Source of the DNA: an uncultured Bacteroidaceae bacterium
GTDB taxonomy: Bacteria > Bacteroidota > Bacteroidia > Bacteroidales > Bacteroidaceae
DNA length: 38,941 bases
Assembly (NCBI GenBank): GCA_905233465.1
Contig: CAJOEI010000021.1
Span: 1-38,941 of the forward strand
Direction: 5' to 3'
The notes beneath the pieces were generated by a model that searched no databases, was not told the origin of the DNA, and was given only the letters and a program-made list of their open reading frames with translations. The stretch's first letter is position 1. Each line of letters starts with the position of its first letter. The position numbers were made by a program, and so were the translations under genes. Shown piece after piece: positions 8,094 through 19,038 of this stretch.

Positions 8094-9278
8094 ATGAAGA
8101 AGAGCTTATTTATCATTTATAGCATATTATTTATCATTTTTGCTGCTGCACCAGTTTCTGTCAATGCACAGCCGACAAAACGCCGTGCTGTGCCCGATAA
8201 AACGACGACAACCAGCAAAACTGCCACCACAAGAGATAAACAAATCAGCACTGTTGGCGGCGACAGAGCGGCACTGTCCTTTCCAGCATCGGCGGACATG
8301 CCAGAGGAAGTGGTGTGGCGACGCGACATCTACCGTCAGCTCGACCTAACGAAGGATGCCAATGCACCTCTCTACTACCCTGTGGAGCCACGCGGCAAGG
8401 AGCAGAACCTGTTCACATATATCTTCCGACTGATGTTGTCAGGCCGCATACCAGTGTATGAATACAAGATTGACGGCAACGAGAGTTTTGAGGAGGACGA
8501 TCGCGTCAAGCCCGCACAGATGGATGAGTTATTGGATCGATACCACATCAACTATGAGGGCAACGGTTCGCGTATCACGGTGCTGCCAGTGGACATCCCA
8601 TCGCGCCAAGTGAAACGTTTTGATGTCAAAGAAACATGCTATTATGACCAGCGTTCAGCAACATACAAACGTCGCGTCACCGCTCTGTGTCCCGTGCTCA
8701 TGGACGAGTTCAGCACAGGCGACATCCCCGGTGACGACGAGATGACATCACAAGCCACCAGCTACCCGCTCTTCTGGGTGAAATACGACGACGTTGCGCC
8801 ATATCTCTCACGTATGCCTCTGATGGCGTCCAACCTCAACAACGTCACCAACATGACTGTTGATGACTTCTTCACGCTCAACCGCTATGATGGCAAGATA
8901 TACAAGACCAACAACCTGCAAGGTCGTGTGCTGGCCAACTACTGCAAGAGCGACAGCGCCATGACGCAGGAGCAGGAGCGCATTGAGAAGGAGTTGGAAG
9001 ACTTTGAGAACCATATCTGGCGGGCAGCCATCGATGCCGACGCACCCGCGGGAGACGAACCAGTAGCTCCCGAAACAGTTGCTGCAGCCGTCGCCGACAG
9101 CACTGCAGCGCCAGCAACTGCTGCACCTGCCGCAAAGAAACAACCCCGTGCCGCAGCAAAGAAGAACAGCTCCAATGCCGACAACAAGTCGCGCCGCAGC
9201 CGGAGTGCGTCAGCTGCAGCCAAGCCACCACGTTCGAGCAGCGCGCCCAAGGCCAGCGCACGCCGCCAACGCAGATAA
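8094..9278 (+). CDS. porN: type IX secretion protein PorN/GldN
   Basis: A 394-residue periplasmic protein with a signal peptide (MKKSLFIIYSILFIIFAAAP...NAQP). The central GldN domain (about 60-310) contains VVWRRDIYRQLDLTKDANAPLYYPVEP and LFWVKYDDVAPYLSRMPL. PorN binds PorK in the periplasmic ring. The C-terminal 75 or so residues are an Ala/Lys/Arg/Ser-rich tail of low complexity (KKQPRAAAKKNS...ASARRQRR), probably an unstructured basic extension. A TTG at 8082 is in frame upstream, but the ATG at 8094 gives the proper signal peptide. Last of the five por genes. Confidence 0.92.
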   Translation: MKKSLFIIYSILFIIFAAAPVSVNAQPTKRRAVPDKTTTTSKTATTRDKQISTVGGDRAALSFPASADMPEEVVWRRDIYRQLDLTKDANAPLYYPVEPRGKEQNLFTYIFRLMLSGRIPVYEYKIDGNESFEEDDRVKPAQMDELLDRYHINYEGNGSRITVLPVDIPSRQVKRFDVKETCYYDQRSATYKRRVTALCPVLMDEFSTGDIPGDDEMTSQATSYPLFWVKYDDVAPYLSRMPLMASNLNNVTNMTVDDFFTLNRYDGKIYKTNNLQGRVLANYCKSDSAMTQEQERIEKELEDFENHIWRAAIDADAPAGDEPVAPETVAAAVADSTAAPATAAPAAKKQPRAAAKKNSSNADNKSRRSRSASAAAKPPRSSSAPKASARRQRR

Positions 9279-9283
9279 TCTCC

Positions 9284-9339
9284 ATTATGCATTGTGAATT
9301 ATGAATTGTGCATTGTGAATTATGAATTGTACATTGCGT
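9284..9339. repeat. heptamer array overlapping a start codon
   Basis: Eight 7-bp units of the form ATTNTGN (ATTATGC, ATTGTGA, ATTATGA, ATTGTGC, ATTGTGA, ATTATGA, ATTGTAC, ATTGCGT) run without interruption. The ATG used by the next gene (9322) lies in the sixth unit and its first codons are written by the last units. Confidence 0.85.
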
Positions 9340-9948
9340 AGATTATTATTCCTGCTGTCATTCGTTGCCATGAGCATTGTGGCACATGCGGAGCCCTTTG
9401 AGTGGGGCGTAGAGGGTGGTGTGTTGCTCAACCGCATCTCCTTCTCGAAAGATATTTATGAATCCTCCAACCGGCTGGGCTTCTTTGTCGGCCCGAAGAT
9501 TAAATATGTCATACCAAAGGTGGGACTTGGTATTGATGCCGCCGCACTATATGCTAACCGCACAGCCAACTTCGAGGACTTAAATGGGGACATTGACAAC
9601 AAGAACCTGAGCTATATAGAAATCCCCGTGAACCTACGCTGGCAAATAGGTTCAGAAAAGATTGGCCTCTACGTGGCCACAGGCCCACAATGGGACTGGC
9701 ATATCGGCAAGTCCACTTTTGAGCCCGAGGACGGCAACATTAAAGCTGTCTTCAGCAACAATTATTTCAGTTGGAACATTGGTGCGGGTATCATGATGTT
9801 CAGCCATGTACAGCTTGGTGTGAACTATGGTCTGCCAATGAGCAAGAGCGGTAGCGTGAAAGACATCTATGGCACAGTCATCGACGATGCCAAGACTGTG
9901 AAGATGAAGAACCGCCAATGGCAGATACGCCTCGCATACTACTTCTGA
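9322..9948 (+). CDS. outer-membrane beta-barrel protein (PorT-like/OMP_b-brl family)
   Basis: A 208-residue protein with a signal peptide (MNCTLRRLLFLLSFVAMSIVAHA). The eight-strand-style barrel pattern includes WGVEGGVLLNRISF, GFFVGPKIKYVIP, YIEIPVNLRWQIG, GLYVATGPQWDW, SWNIGAGIMMF and a C-terminal aromatic strand (WQIRLAYYF). This resembles the broad OMP_b-brl_2 group to which PorT belongs. I do not see enough to call it PorT itself. Its place directly behind porN suggests an accessory role in secretion. It ends 7 bases before priA, so it probably shares that transcript. Confidence 0.7.
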   Translation: MNCTLRRLLFLLSFVAMSIVAHAEPFEWGVEGGVLLNRISFSKDIYESSNRLGFFVGPKIKYVIPKVGLGIDAAALYANRTANFEDLNGDIDNKNLSYIEIPVNLRWQIGSEKIGLYVATGPQWDWHIGKSTFEPEDGNIKAVFSNNYFSWNIGAGIMMFSHVQLGVNYGLPMSKSGSVKDIYGTVIDDAKTVKMKNRQWQIRLAYYF

Positions 9949-9955
9949 TGCAAGT

Positions 9956-11989
9956 ATGGCCCGTTTTGCCGATGTAGTGCTGCCCGTACCGTTGCCGGGA
10001 CTATTCACCTACGCCCTGCCCGATGACATGCAGACGCATGTTCAGGCAGGGTGTCGCGTCGTTGTACCTTTCGGCAATAAAAAAACGACTACGGCACTTG
10101 TCGTGCGGCTTCACGACACAGAACCTCATGACATCACGCTTAAGGAGGTGATATCACAAGTGGACGCCGTGCCCATCGTGCTTGACGAACAACTGTCGTT
10201 GTGGCAATGGATAGCGGATTTCTACATGTGTGCCATCGGCGAGGTGTACAAGGCTGCTTTGCCTGCGCCGCTGAAGAAGGGGAAGAAGGGCGCCGTTGCC
10301 TATGAAGGTGTGGAGCCGCTGCCAGATGAAATATCATTCACGCCAGCTCCTATTTCCTCCCTCGGGGGTGGGGCTTTATCTCCTGCCCAACAAACTGCGC
10401 TCGAAGCCATCCATGCAGTCTGGCACGAACGTCCAGTGTGTCTGCTTCACGGCGTGACATCCAGCGGCAAGACCGAAATCTATATCCATTTAATCGCTGA
10501 GGCACTTCGACAGGGACGCCAGGTGCTGTACCTCCTGCCGGAGATAGTCCTCACTACCCAGCTCACTGACCGCCTGCGAGCCGTGTTCGGCGAGCGGTTG
10601 GGCGTCTACCACAGCAAATACAGCGACCGGCAGCGCATTGATGTGTGGCGACGGCAGCTCACCGATGAAGCGTATGACATCATCGTGGGTGTGCGCTCAT
10701 CCGTCTTCCTGCCATTCAAGCGCTTAGGCCTGGTGATTGTCGATGAGGAACACGACACCAGCTTCAAGCAGCAAGACCCCGCACCACGATACAATGCTCG
10801 CAACGTGGCCATCATGCTCGCCACGAGACTGAAAGCACAGTGTCTGCTCGGCACGGCTACGCCATCTTTGGAAAGCTACTACAACGCCCGCATGGGCAAA
10901 TACGGTCTGGTGACACTCTCTGAGCGCTATGGTCAAGTGAAGTTGCCACAGGTGGAGGTCATCGACATTCAGGAGATGCGCCACAAACGTCTAATGGAGG
11001 GGCAGTTCTCGTCGCGCCTACTGGAGGTGATGAGTGCTACGCTGCAAGAGCACAGACAGGTAATCCTGTTCCAGAACCGACGCGGTTTCTCACCACAGAT
11101 AGAGTGTCACAACTGTGGATGGGTGCCGCGCTGTCCACATTGCGACGTGGCTCTAACACTGCACAAGCGGTTGCAGCGCATGACATGCCATTATTGCGGA
11201 TATGCCACCGCCGTGCCACAAGTCTGCCCTGCTTGCGAGGAGCGCGAACTGCGACAAATCGGTTTTGGCACCGAGCGCATCGAGGACGACATACACCGCC
11301 ACTTCCCCGAGGCACGCGTGGCACGCATGGATCTGGACACCACACGCACACGCAATGCCTACGAAGGCATCCTGCATGACTTCGCAACAGGGCAGACCGA
11401 CATCCTCGTGGGCACACAGATGGTCACCAAGGGCTTAGACTTCGACAATGTCAGCCTTGTTGCTATCCTCTCGGCCGATACGATGCTCAACCAGCCTGAT
11501 TTCCGTGCCTACGAACATGCCTTTCAAATGATGTCGCAAGTGGCTGGCCGTGCGGGACGACGTGACAAACAAGGTCTGGTGTTGCTGCAGGCTCGCAATG
11601 CCGAACTGCCCATCATCGGACAGGTGGTGAGCAACGACTACGAAGCGATGTACAGCGAACAAATGCTGGAACGCCGCCAGTTTGCTTTCCCACCATTCGT
11701 GCGGCTCATCATCATGTACATCAAGCACCGCAGCTCAACAACGGCAGACATGCTCGCACGTGATGCCACAATGATGCTGCGCCAGGCCTTCGGCACACGT
11801 GTGCTGGGGCCCGATGAGCCACCTGTGGCACGCGTACAGAGCCTCTTCATCAGACGCATATTGCTCAAGTTCGAGCTCGACATACCACTCACTGCTGCAC
11901 GACAGGCTATGCACGACGTGCGCTCAAGACTGCTCGAACAGAAGGACTATGCCTCTGCACACATATACTTCGATGTAGACCCCATGTAA
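9956..11989 (+). CDS. priA: primosomal protein N' (replication restart helicase PriA)
   Basis: A 677-residue superfamily 2 DNA helicase. It has an N-terminal DNA-binding domain (about 1-105), Walker A GVTSSGKT (166-173), the DEEH box (VIVDEEHDTSFK), GTATPS, and a zinc-binding cysteine cluster (CHNCGWVPRCPHCD, CHYCG, CPAC). The C-terminal helicase motifs are present (GTQMVTKGLDF, QVAGRAGR). PriA reloads the replisome at stalled forks. Between the N-terminal domain and the helicase core, a short GC-rich insert (about 10351-10381, residues SSLGGGALSP) looks like a dispersed repeat read in frame. Start ATG 9956 follows the barrel gene closely. Confidence 0.95.
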   Translation: MARFADVVLPVPLPGLFTYALPDDMQTHVQAGCRVVVPFGNKKTTTALVVRLHDTEPHDITLKEVISQVDAVPIVLDEQLSLWQWIADFYMCAIGEVYKAALPAPLKKGKKGAVAYEGVEPLPDEISFTPAPISSLGGGALSPAQQTALEAIHAVWHERPVCLLHGVTSSGKTEIYIHLIAEALRQGRQVLYLLPEIVLTTQLTDRLRAVFGERLGVYHSKYSDRQRIDVWRRQLTDEAYDIIVGVRSSVFLPFKRLGLVIVDEEHDTSFKQQDPAPRYNARNVAIMLATRLKAQCLLGTATPSLESYYNARMGKYGLVTLSERYGQVKLPQVEVIDIQEMRHKRLMEGQFSSRLLEVMSATLQEHRQVILFQNRRGFSPQIECHNCGWVPRCPHCDVALTLHKRLQRMTCHYCGYATAVPQVCPACEERELRQIGFGTERIEDDIHRHFPEARVARMDLDTTRTRNAYEGILHDFATGQTDILVGTQMVTKGLDFDNVSLVAILSADTMLNQPDFRAYEHAFQMMSQVAGRAGRRDKQGLVLLQARNAELPIIGQVVSNDYEAMYSEQMLERRQFAFPPFVRLIIMYIKHRSSTTADMLARDATMMLRQAFGTRVLGPDEPPVARVQSLFIRRILLKFELDIPLTAARQAMHDVRSRLLEQKDYASAHIYFDVDPM

Positions 11990-11995
11990 TCCTAT

Positions 11996-12035
11996 AAACT
12001 TTAAACCTTAAACTTTAAACTGCGGCATAGCCGCA
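11996..12035 (+). repeat. heptamer repeats plus micro-hairpin before the MFS-like gene
   Basis: AAACTTT, AAACCTT, AAACTTT and AAACTGC units (11996-12023) run into a perfect hairpin, TGCGGC-ATA-GCCGCA (12021-12035), which ends 10 bases before the next ATG. This is the same composition (tandem repeat, then 3-nt-loop hairpin, then start codon) as before porL and porM. Confidence 0.75.
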
Positions 12036-12045
12036 TCTCTCTATC

Positions 12046-12996
12046 ATGCGTCTGCGCCTTTGTCTGAACTCGCTGCTTCATTTCCTTGTCGACGGGGTGT
12101 GTGCCTGTTGCCTTTTTCAACTGCTGGCGGATATTACTACCGTCAACACCGTCGCCGTCGTGCTGACTTACGACATCTTGGCGTTCATGACACAACCTCT
12201 CACAGGCTGGCTTGTGGATGCCATGAAACAACGCCAACGCATGCTCATTGCCGCCGTCGCATTCCTCATCACGGCAACAGTGACAGCACTTATCGTTGGC
12301 CGATGGCCATTCATCATAGCCACATTGCTGGGCATCGGCAACTCGCTGTTTCATGTGTGGGGCGGACGCGCCACAACCGTTTCCACGCGCAACGATATCC
12401 GCGCCCATGGCGTGTTTGTCTCAACTGGTGCATTAGGCCTGACATCAGGCATAATGTTCCACAGTTGGTGGCTGTTGACTGTATATGCCGTCCTGCTCTG
12501 TGCAACGGCGGTATTGGCCTTGAGATATGACCAAAATGAAGAAGTTGAAGAGTGCATTGACCCTTCAACTCCTCTATTCAAACTTGAAAGCCTGACACAT
12601 CAGGAAATCCTCAGGCCTATTGCCGTGGCAGGAATAATGCTCTTCGTACTGTTCAGGGCCTGGATTGGCGAGAGATTCACGATGGATGTCGACCGCACAT
12701 TGCCGTTGGTAGCCGCCATCACATGTTTAGTGTGGATAGGCAAAGCTTCCGGTGGGTGGATAGCGTTGCGCCTCGGCCTGGTGACAACAATATGCATTGT
12801 CATTGCGGGCATCGGCGTGTGCTGGATACTACATTCATCGAGCACGGCGGCAATGTTGGCAGGCCTGTTCCTGCTCAATACCACGATGCCAGTAACACTG
12901 TATCTGGCCAATGTATTTCTACCGCGCCGCCCAGGGCTGGCTTTTGGCCTGTTGGCTGCTGTGCTCGTTCCAGGCTATCTGCTGGCACAGCTCTGA
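12046..12996 (+). CDS. MFS-like multispanning membrane protein
   Basis: A 316-residue, very hydrophobic protein with about 9-10 predicted membrane segments and a short hydrophilic centre (residues about 165-185). The N-terminal half has an MFS-like feel (LTYDILAFMTQPLTGWLVD, then a basic loop KQRQRM). It is shorter than a normal 12-helix MFS permease (about 400), so it may be a reduced or divergent member. The hydrophilic centre is encoded by repeat-like DNA (GTTGAAG...CTTCAAC). Substrate unknown. It converges with the GH97 gene, with only 12 bases between stop codons and no terminator seen. Confidence 0.6.
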   Translation: MRLRLCLNSLLHFLVDGVCACCLFQLLADITTVNTVAVVLTYDILAFMTQPLTGWLVDAMKQRQRMLIAAVAFLITATVTALIVGRWPFIIATLLGIGNSLFHVWGGRATTVSTRNDIRAHGVFVSTGALGLTSGIMFHSWWLLTVYAVLLCATAVLALRYDQNEEVEECIDPSTPLFKLESLTHQEILRPIAVAGIMLFVLFRAWIGERFTMDVDRTLPLVAAITCLVWIGKASGGWIALRLGLVTTICIVIAGIGVCWILHSSSTAAMLAGLFLLNTTMPVTLYLANVFLPRRPGLAFGLLAAVLVPGYLLAQL

Positions 12997-13008
12997 GCAC
13001 AGTTAGGC

Positions 13009-15294
<2,286 letters not shown>

Positions 15295-15306
15295 TTACTA
15301 CGAAGC

Positions 15307-15341
15307 ATTATGAATTGTGAATTATGAATTGTGAATTGTAT
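15307..15341. repeat. heptamer repeat between malQ and GH97
   Basis: Five 7-bp units (ATTATGA, ATTGTGA, ATTATGA, ATTGTGA, ATTGTAT) fill most of the gap between the malQ stop and the GH97 start. No promoter is visible in the gap, so the two genes are probably co-transcribed. Confidence 0.85.
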
Positions 15342-15342
15342 C

Positions 15343-17382
15343 TCATCTCTCTCCCGCAGCCACCATATTGGAGATGCGCGTGTTGAGTGTCTTGGCAGCC
15401 AAGAGCTGTTCGAGAGTGAGATGCATGCGGTAGCGCCAGTAGTGGCGTGGATTGGCAGGAATATTCACACGTTCGGCATTGGCATCTGCCAGACGCAGGT
15501 CTTTGTCCGTGGCAAGCCAGTCCTGCAGGCTGATGACACACAGCATCGACGGACAGCGCAAGTGACGGTTGATTATTTCCTCGGCCAGGTCTGCAGGCAG
15601 CGGATGTGGTGCTGCACCGGGATGATGCAGGATATTGTTGTAGTAGTCCTGTGTGCGTTCGGCATCTTCATCCCACCACATACGCAGCGTCGGCGTATCA
15701 TGGCTGCTGATTGTTGCCACACTGCGACGAGGATTGTTCTCCACATGGCCGAAACGTGAGCCTGCAGCCTTAGGCATCGATTCGAGTTCAAGGCTGAGGA
15801 TTTGCAGCTCATTCATCACCCATCCCACACAATCGGGCACCATGCCGAGGTCTTCGGCACAACAGAGCATACGTGTGGCACCGACGAGGCGCGGTAGCTT
15901 CTGCATGGCTTCCTCATACCAGAACTGGTTGTGACGACGGTAGAAGAAGTCGTTGTACAGGTTATTATAGGCCTGCTGCTCTTGATTGTTAAGGCGCAAG
16001 AAGGTCGTTGTCTTCTGTGCCGATATACGTGGATGGTAGAGCTCAGGGTTCTTGTGGTCGCGGAGGAAAAGATATTCCGAAGAAGCGCCATCCGGCAGAG
16101 GTTGGGAATTGGGCCTGATTATCGGGCCCACAGTGGCTTTCAACGTTTCAGGTCTGATGCCAGCGTGGTATATTTCGTCACATGTGAGTGGCATAGCCGG
16201 TGAGAACTGTCCCAACAGACCACTCTTGGCGGGCACAGGAATCTCCCAAATGCGGAAGAAGCCCAGCACATGGTCTATGCGGTATGCATCGAAGTACTTG
16301 GCCATAGAGCGGAAGCGACGTTCCCACCACGAACAACCGTCGCGAAGCATCTCATCCCAGTTATAGGTGGGGAAGCCCCAGTTCTGCCCGTCAGCAGCAA
16401 AGTCATCGGGCGGAGCACCGGCCTGACCGTTCATATTGAAGTATCTGGGCTCAGACGCCACATCAGCGCCATAGCGGCTCACGCCAATGGGTATGTCGCC
16501 CTTAAGTATCACGCCACGCTCTTGTGCGTGGCTATGGACGGCACTCATCTGCTTAGCCAGCAAGAACTGCACATAACACCAGAAAGAACTTGAAGCATGA
16601 AATATGAAACCATCAAATTCTGCGTCCCTCTTCACACAAAATTCAGCATAAGCCGGCAGCCAGTCTTCGTTGGCAGCGACAAATGCCTTGTACTCCTTGG
16701 TGCGAACAACGGACTTGCCGTTCTGCTTGAACAGCAGCATAAGGTATTCCAACTTAGCCGCATTCACACGCTCGTAGTCTATCTGTGGCAAGGCGTTGAG
16801 TTCGCGACGCAGTGTCTCGAAGCGGTCCTGATCGGCCTTATTGGTCAGTTGTGGCAGTTGCCGCAAGTCGATGTATTGCGGGTGCAAGGCAAAGACGCTG
16901 ATGCACGAATATGGATATGAATCCACCCAAGTATGTGTTGTGGTGGTGTCATTGATGGGCAACACCTGCAGCAGTCGCTGACCTGTATTGGCCACCCAAT
17001 CCACCATCATGTTGAGGTCACCGAAATCACCTACACCAAAGCTCCCCTCGGAACGCAGTGAGAAGACGGGCACCAAAGTACCTGCTACTCGGAAGTCTTC
17101 GGGACAGTCCATCCAGTTGTCAGCCACATCAATGGTGGTGCCCTCGATTACCTCCGGCACCTCATGCGGGTCAAACACCCACTCCGAGCGACGCACGCGG
17201 CCATGCCATGTGACACTATAATAATAATGTATAGGAACTGCAATGTCGAGTTTAGTCGTCCATTTCACACCATCAGAGGTTGTCATAGCGTATGGCGTGT
17301 GCGTGCCGTCGGCCTCAATAACGTTCAGCCACAGGTCTTCACCGAAGACTGTGTGGTACTCTATCTCAAAATTGATGAACAT
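15343..17382 (-). CDS. malQ: 4-alpha-glucanotransferase (GH77, amylomaltase/DPE2 type)
   Basis: A 679-residue cytoplasmic enzyme that transfers glucan units between maltooligosaccharides. GH77 motifs: VAGTLVPVFSLRSEGSFGVGDFGDL, the nucleophile region DAYRIDHVLGFFR (about residue 365), the acid/base ECH-type motif CCAEDLGMVP (Glu near 510) and SSHDTPTLRMW (Asp near 562). The N-terminal 65 residues resemble one starch-binding (CBM20-like) domain. DPE2-type Bacteroidota enzymes usually carry two and are nearer 890 residues, so this one is short at the N-terminus. A TTG at 17406 would add eight residues translated from repeat DNA; the ATG at 17382 is preferred. Confidence 0.93.
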   Translation of the reverse strand: MFINFEIEYHTVFGEDLWLNVIEADGTHTPYAMTTSDGVKWTTKLDIAVPIHYYYSVTWHGRVRRSEWVFDPHEVPEVIEGTTIDVADNWMDCPEDFRVAGTLVPVFSLRSEGSFGVGDFGDLNMMVDWVANTGQRLLQVLPINDTTTTHTWVDSYPYSCISVFALHPQYIDLRQLPQLTNKADQDRFETLRRELNALPQIDYERVNAAKLEYLMLLFKQNGKSVVRTKEYKAFVAANEDWLPAYAEFCVKRDAEFDGFIFHASSSFWCYVQFLLAKQMSAVHSHAQERGVILKGDIPIGVSRYGADVASEPRYFNMNGQAGAPPDDFAADGQNWGFPTYNWDEMLRDGCSWWERRFRSMAKYFDAYRIDHVLGFFRIWEIPVPAKSGLLGQFSPAMPLTCDEIYHAGIRPETLKATVGPIIRPNSQPLPDGASSEYLFLRDHKNPELYHPRISAQKTTTFLRLNNQEQQAYNNLYNDFFYRRHNQFWYEEAMQKLPRLVGATRMLCCAEDLGMVPDCVGWVMNELQILSLELESMPKAAGSRFGHVENNPRRSVATISSHDTPTLRMWWDEDAERTQDYYNNILHHPGAAPHPLPADLAEEIINRHLRCPSMLCVISLQDWLATDKDLRLADANAERVNIPANPRHYWRYRMHLTLEQLLAAKTLNTRISNMVAAGER

Positions 17383-17395
17383 ATTCTTTAAATTT

Positions 17396-17444
17396 TCAAT
17401 TTCCAATTACCAATTTTCAACTTTCAACTCTCAATTTTCAACTC
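17396..17444. repeat. heptamer repeat spanning the 3' end of the MFS permease
   Basis: Seven units of the form YCAAYTN (TCAATTT, CCAATTA, CCAATTT, TCAACTT, TCAACTC, TCAATTT, TCAACTC) run from the malQ leader into the permease. The permease stop (TCA at 17424-17426, TGA on the minus strand) and its last codons (ELKIES) are made of repeat. A GC-rich hairpin (CCGC...GCGG, about 17445-17458) adjoins it inside the gene. Confidence 0.85.
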
Positions 17445-18746
17445 CCGCGGCGCAGCGGTGTTCAACCAAGTCACACATAGGGCACCGAGAGCGAGGAGCA
17501 CACCCGAGACAATCATCATCGAGGACTGATGGTGTCCGATGATGGATAGGATGGTACCTCCACAGAGAGCAGCCACAATCTGCGGCAGGCAGATGGTGCC
17601 GTTGAAGAGGCCAAGATAAGTTCCCATGTGACCGTAACCCTGCAGCGCATTAGTCACGAAAGTGAAGGGCATTGCCAGCATTGCGGCCCAAGCGCAACCG
17701 ATGAGCAGGAACGGCACAATCTGCAGGTACTGGTTAGGGCAGAAAGGAATGAGGGCAAAGCCAGCACCACCAAGCAGCAGGCTCAAGGCGTAGGCCATCT
17801 TTGTGCTCTTGAACTGTGGCAACAATATTGCCCAGCACACACTGCCCATAGCCTGGATGGCATAGAGTATACCTGTCCAGTTGGCAGCAGTCTGATAGCC
17901 TTCGGTAGTTGGATCTGTTGTGGCCCAGACCGTCTCCGACACAGCATCCACGACGTATGTCCACATATACAGAAAAGCAGCCCAGCAGAAGAACTGCACC
18001 AAGCCCACCTTCCAGAACATTGACGGAGCATTCTTTAGGAGTGTCAGCCAAGAAGCACTCTCGTCCTTAGTCTCCTCAACGGGATTATACTGGCGATACT
18101 CTTGAGGATTCCATTCGCGAACCTTGATGACTGTGTAGATGACACATAGAATGAGTATGGCGGCACCGATGTAGAAGCTCCATATCACAGAGTCGGGCAC
18201 AACGCCCTCTGGAGCAACATTCTGCAAGCCTATCCACGTAAAGACAAACGGGAACACGAAGCCCACCACAGAACCGGCATTGCAGAGGAAAGACTGGATG
18301 GAGTAGGCCTTGGCCTTCTGCTCCTCGTTGACCATATCGCCAACAAGCATCTTGAACGGCTGCATAGCCATATTGATACTTGTGTCGAGAAGCATCAGCA
18401 TGATAAGGCCAAACATCATCACCGATGAGGCAGCCAGTCCCAGCGACCCCGCATTGGGCAGCAGACACATCACCGTCACTGCCACAGCAGCTCCTATAAA
18501 TAAATAAGGTATGCGACGGCCAAAGCGCATCCACGTACGGTCGCTGAGCGTACCCACGATGGGCTGTACCAGAATGCCCATCAACGGAGGCAGAATCCAG
18601 AAATAAGACAACGAATGCGGATCGGCACCCAGTGTACGGAAGATTCGACTGATGTTACTGCTTTGCAGAGCGTAAGCTATCTGCACTCCAAAGAACCCGA
18701 AACTCAGGTTCCATAGTTTCCAGAATGTAAGATTTGGTTTTTGCAT
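17424..18746 (-). CDS. MFS maltose/oligosaccharide permease (SLC45/MalT-like)
   Basis: A 440-residue inner-membrane transporter with 12 predicted helices. Features match the sucrose/maltose (SLC45, GPH-related) group: SFGFFGVQIAYALQSSNISRIF near the N-terminus, then ILPPLMGILVQPIVGTLSDRT followed by RFGRRIPY, and INMAMQPFKMLVGDM. Its position ahead of malQ and GH97 indicates import of maltose or short maltooligosaccharides from the periplasm. The C-terminal residues AAPRELKIES come from a hairpin and heptamer repeats. The upstream leader holds more micro-hairpins and a plausible promoter at 18880-18887. Confidence 0.88.
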   Translation of the reverse strand: MQKPNLTFWKLWNLSFGFFGVQIAYALQSSNISRIFRTLGADPHSLSYFWILPPLMGILVQPIVGTLSDRTWMRFGRRIPYLFIGAAVAVTVMCLLPNAGSLGLAASSVMMFGLIMLMLLDTSINMAMQPFKMLVGDMVNEEQKAKAYSIQSFLCNAGSVVGFVFPFVFTWIGLQNVAPEGVVPDSVIWSFYIGAAILILCVIYTVIKVREWNPQEYRQYNPVEETKDESASWLTLLKNAPSMFWKVGLVQFFCWAAFLYMWTYVVDAVSETVWATTDPTTEGYQTAANWTGILYAIQAMGSVCWAILLPQFKSTKMAYALSLLLGGAGFALIPFCPNQYLQIVPFLLIGCAWAAMLAMPFTFVTNALQGYGHMGTYLGLFNGTICLPQIVAALCGGTILSIIGHHQSSMMIVSGVLLALGALCVTWLNTAAPRELKIES

Positions 18747-18784
18747 TGTTATATTTGTTTTAAACTTTCAATTCTCATCTTTCA

Positions 18785-18868
18785 ACTTTCCGCTCGACCT
18801 CTGGTCGCTTGCCATAGCAAGAACTTTCAACTGCGGCGCAGCCGCATCTAACTACGGCCTCAGGCCAT
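18785..18868 (-). repeat. micro-hairpin cluster in the permease leader
   Basis: The cluster contains CGACC-TCT-GGTCG (18795-18807), CTTGC-CATA-GCAAG (18808-18821), TGCGGC-GCA-GCCGCA (18832-18846) and an imperfect ACGGCC-TCA-GGCCAT (18854-18868). Bases 18785-18821 are identical to 352-388 before rnr. The last hairpin is a variant of the one found before porL and porM. Confidence 0.75.
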
Positions 18869-18879
18869 GTTAAGCGCCA

Positions 18880-18887
18880 CAAAGTTA
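18880..18887 (-). promoter_or_regulatory. -7 element of the permease-malQ-GH97 operon
   Basis: On the minus strand this reads TAACTTTG, a perfect TAnnTTTG. No clear TTTG lies 19-21 bases upstream, so only the -7 half is supported. It would give a leader of about 130 bases carrying the micro-hairpins. Confidence 0.45.
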
Positions 18888-18960
18888 TTAATAAAATTAG
18901 TTTGGGGGCCGTGTGGAACGTTTTTTAACAGAAAAATGAATAATTTTCCGTTAAAAAGAG

Positions 18961-18989
18961 TTGGCGTAATAAAAGATTAACTATCTTTG
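18961..18989 (+). promoter_or_regulatory. promoter of susCDEF
   Basis: TATCTTTG (18982-18989) is a perfect -7 element. TTGG at 18961 lies 18 bases upstream as a weak -33. The susC start is 49 bases downstream. It is divergent from the permease promoter within a 292-bp intergenic region where a maltose-responsive regulator would be expected to bind. Confidence 0.6.
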
Positions 18990-19038
18990 TCGTCGAAAAC
19001 GCCTTAAAAACCTCAAATAATTAACTAAACCAACAAGC

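Noticed and set aside
17383..17406. Upstream TTG start for malQ
   Set aside because: The eight added residues (MEIENLKN) are translated from repeat DNA; the ATG at 17382 begins the conserved domain.
18750..18757. TATATTTG on the plus strand just upstream of the permease start
   Set aside because: It matches a -7 box but would drive transcription through nearly 290 bases of hairpins towards susC, and no -33 element is visible; a better susC promoter lies at 18961-18989.
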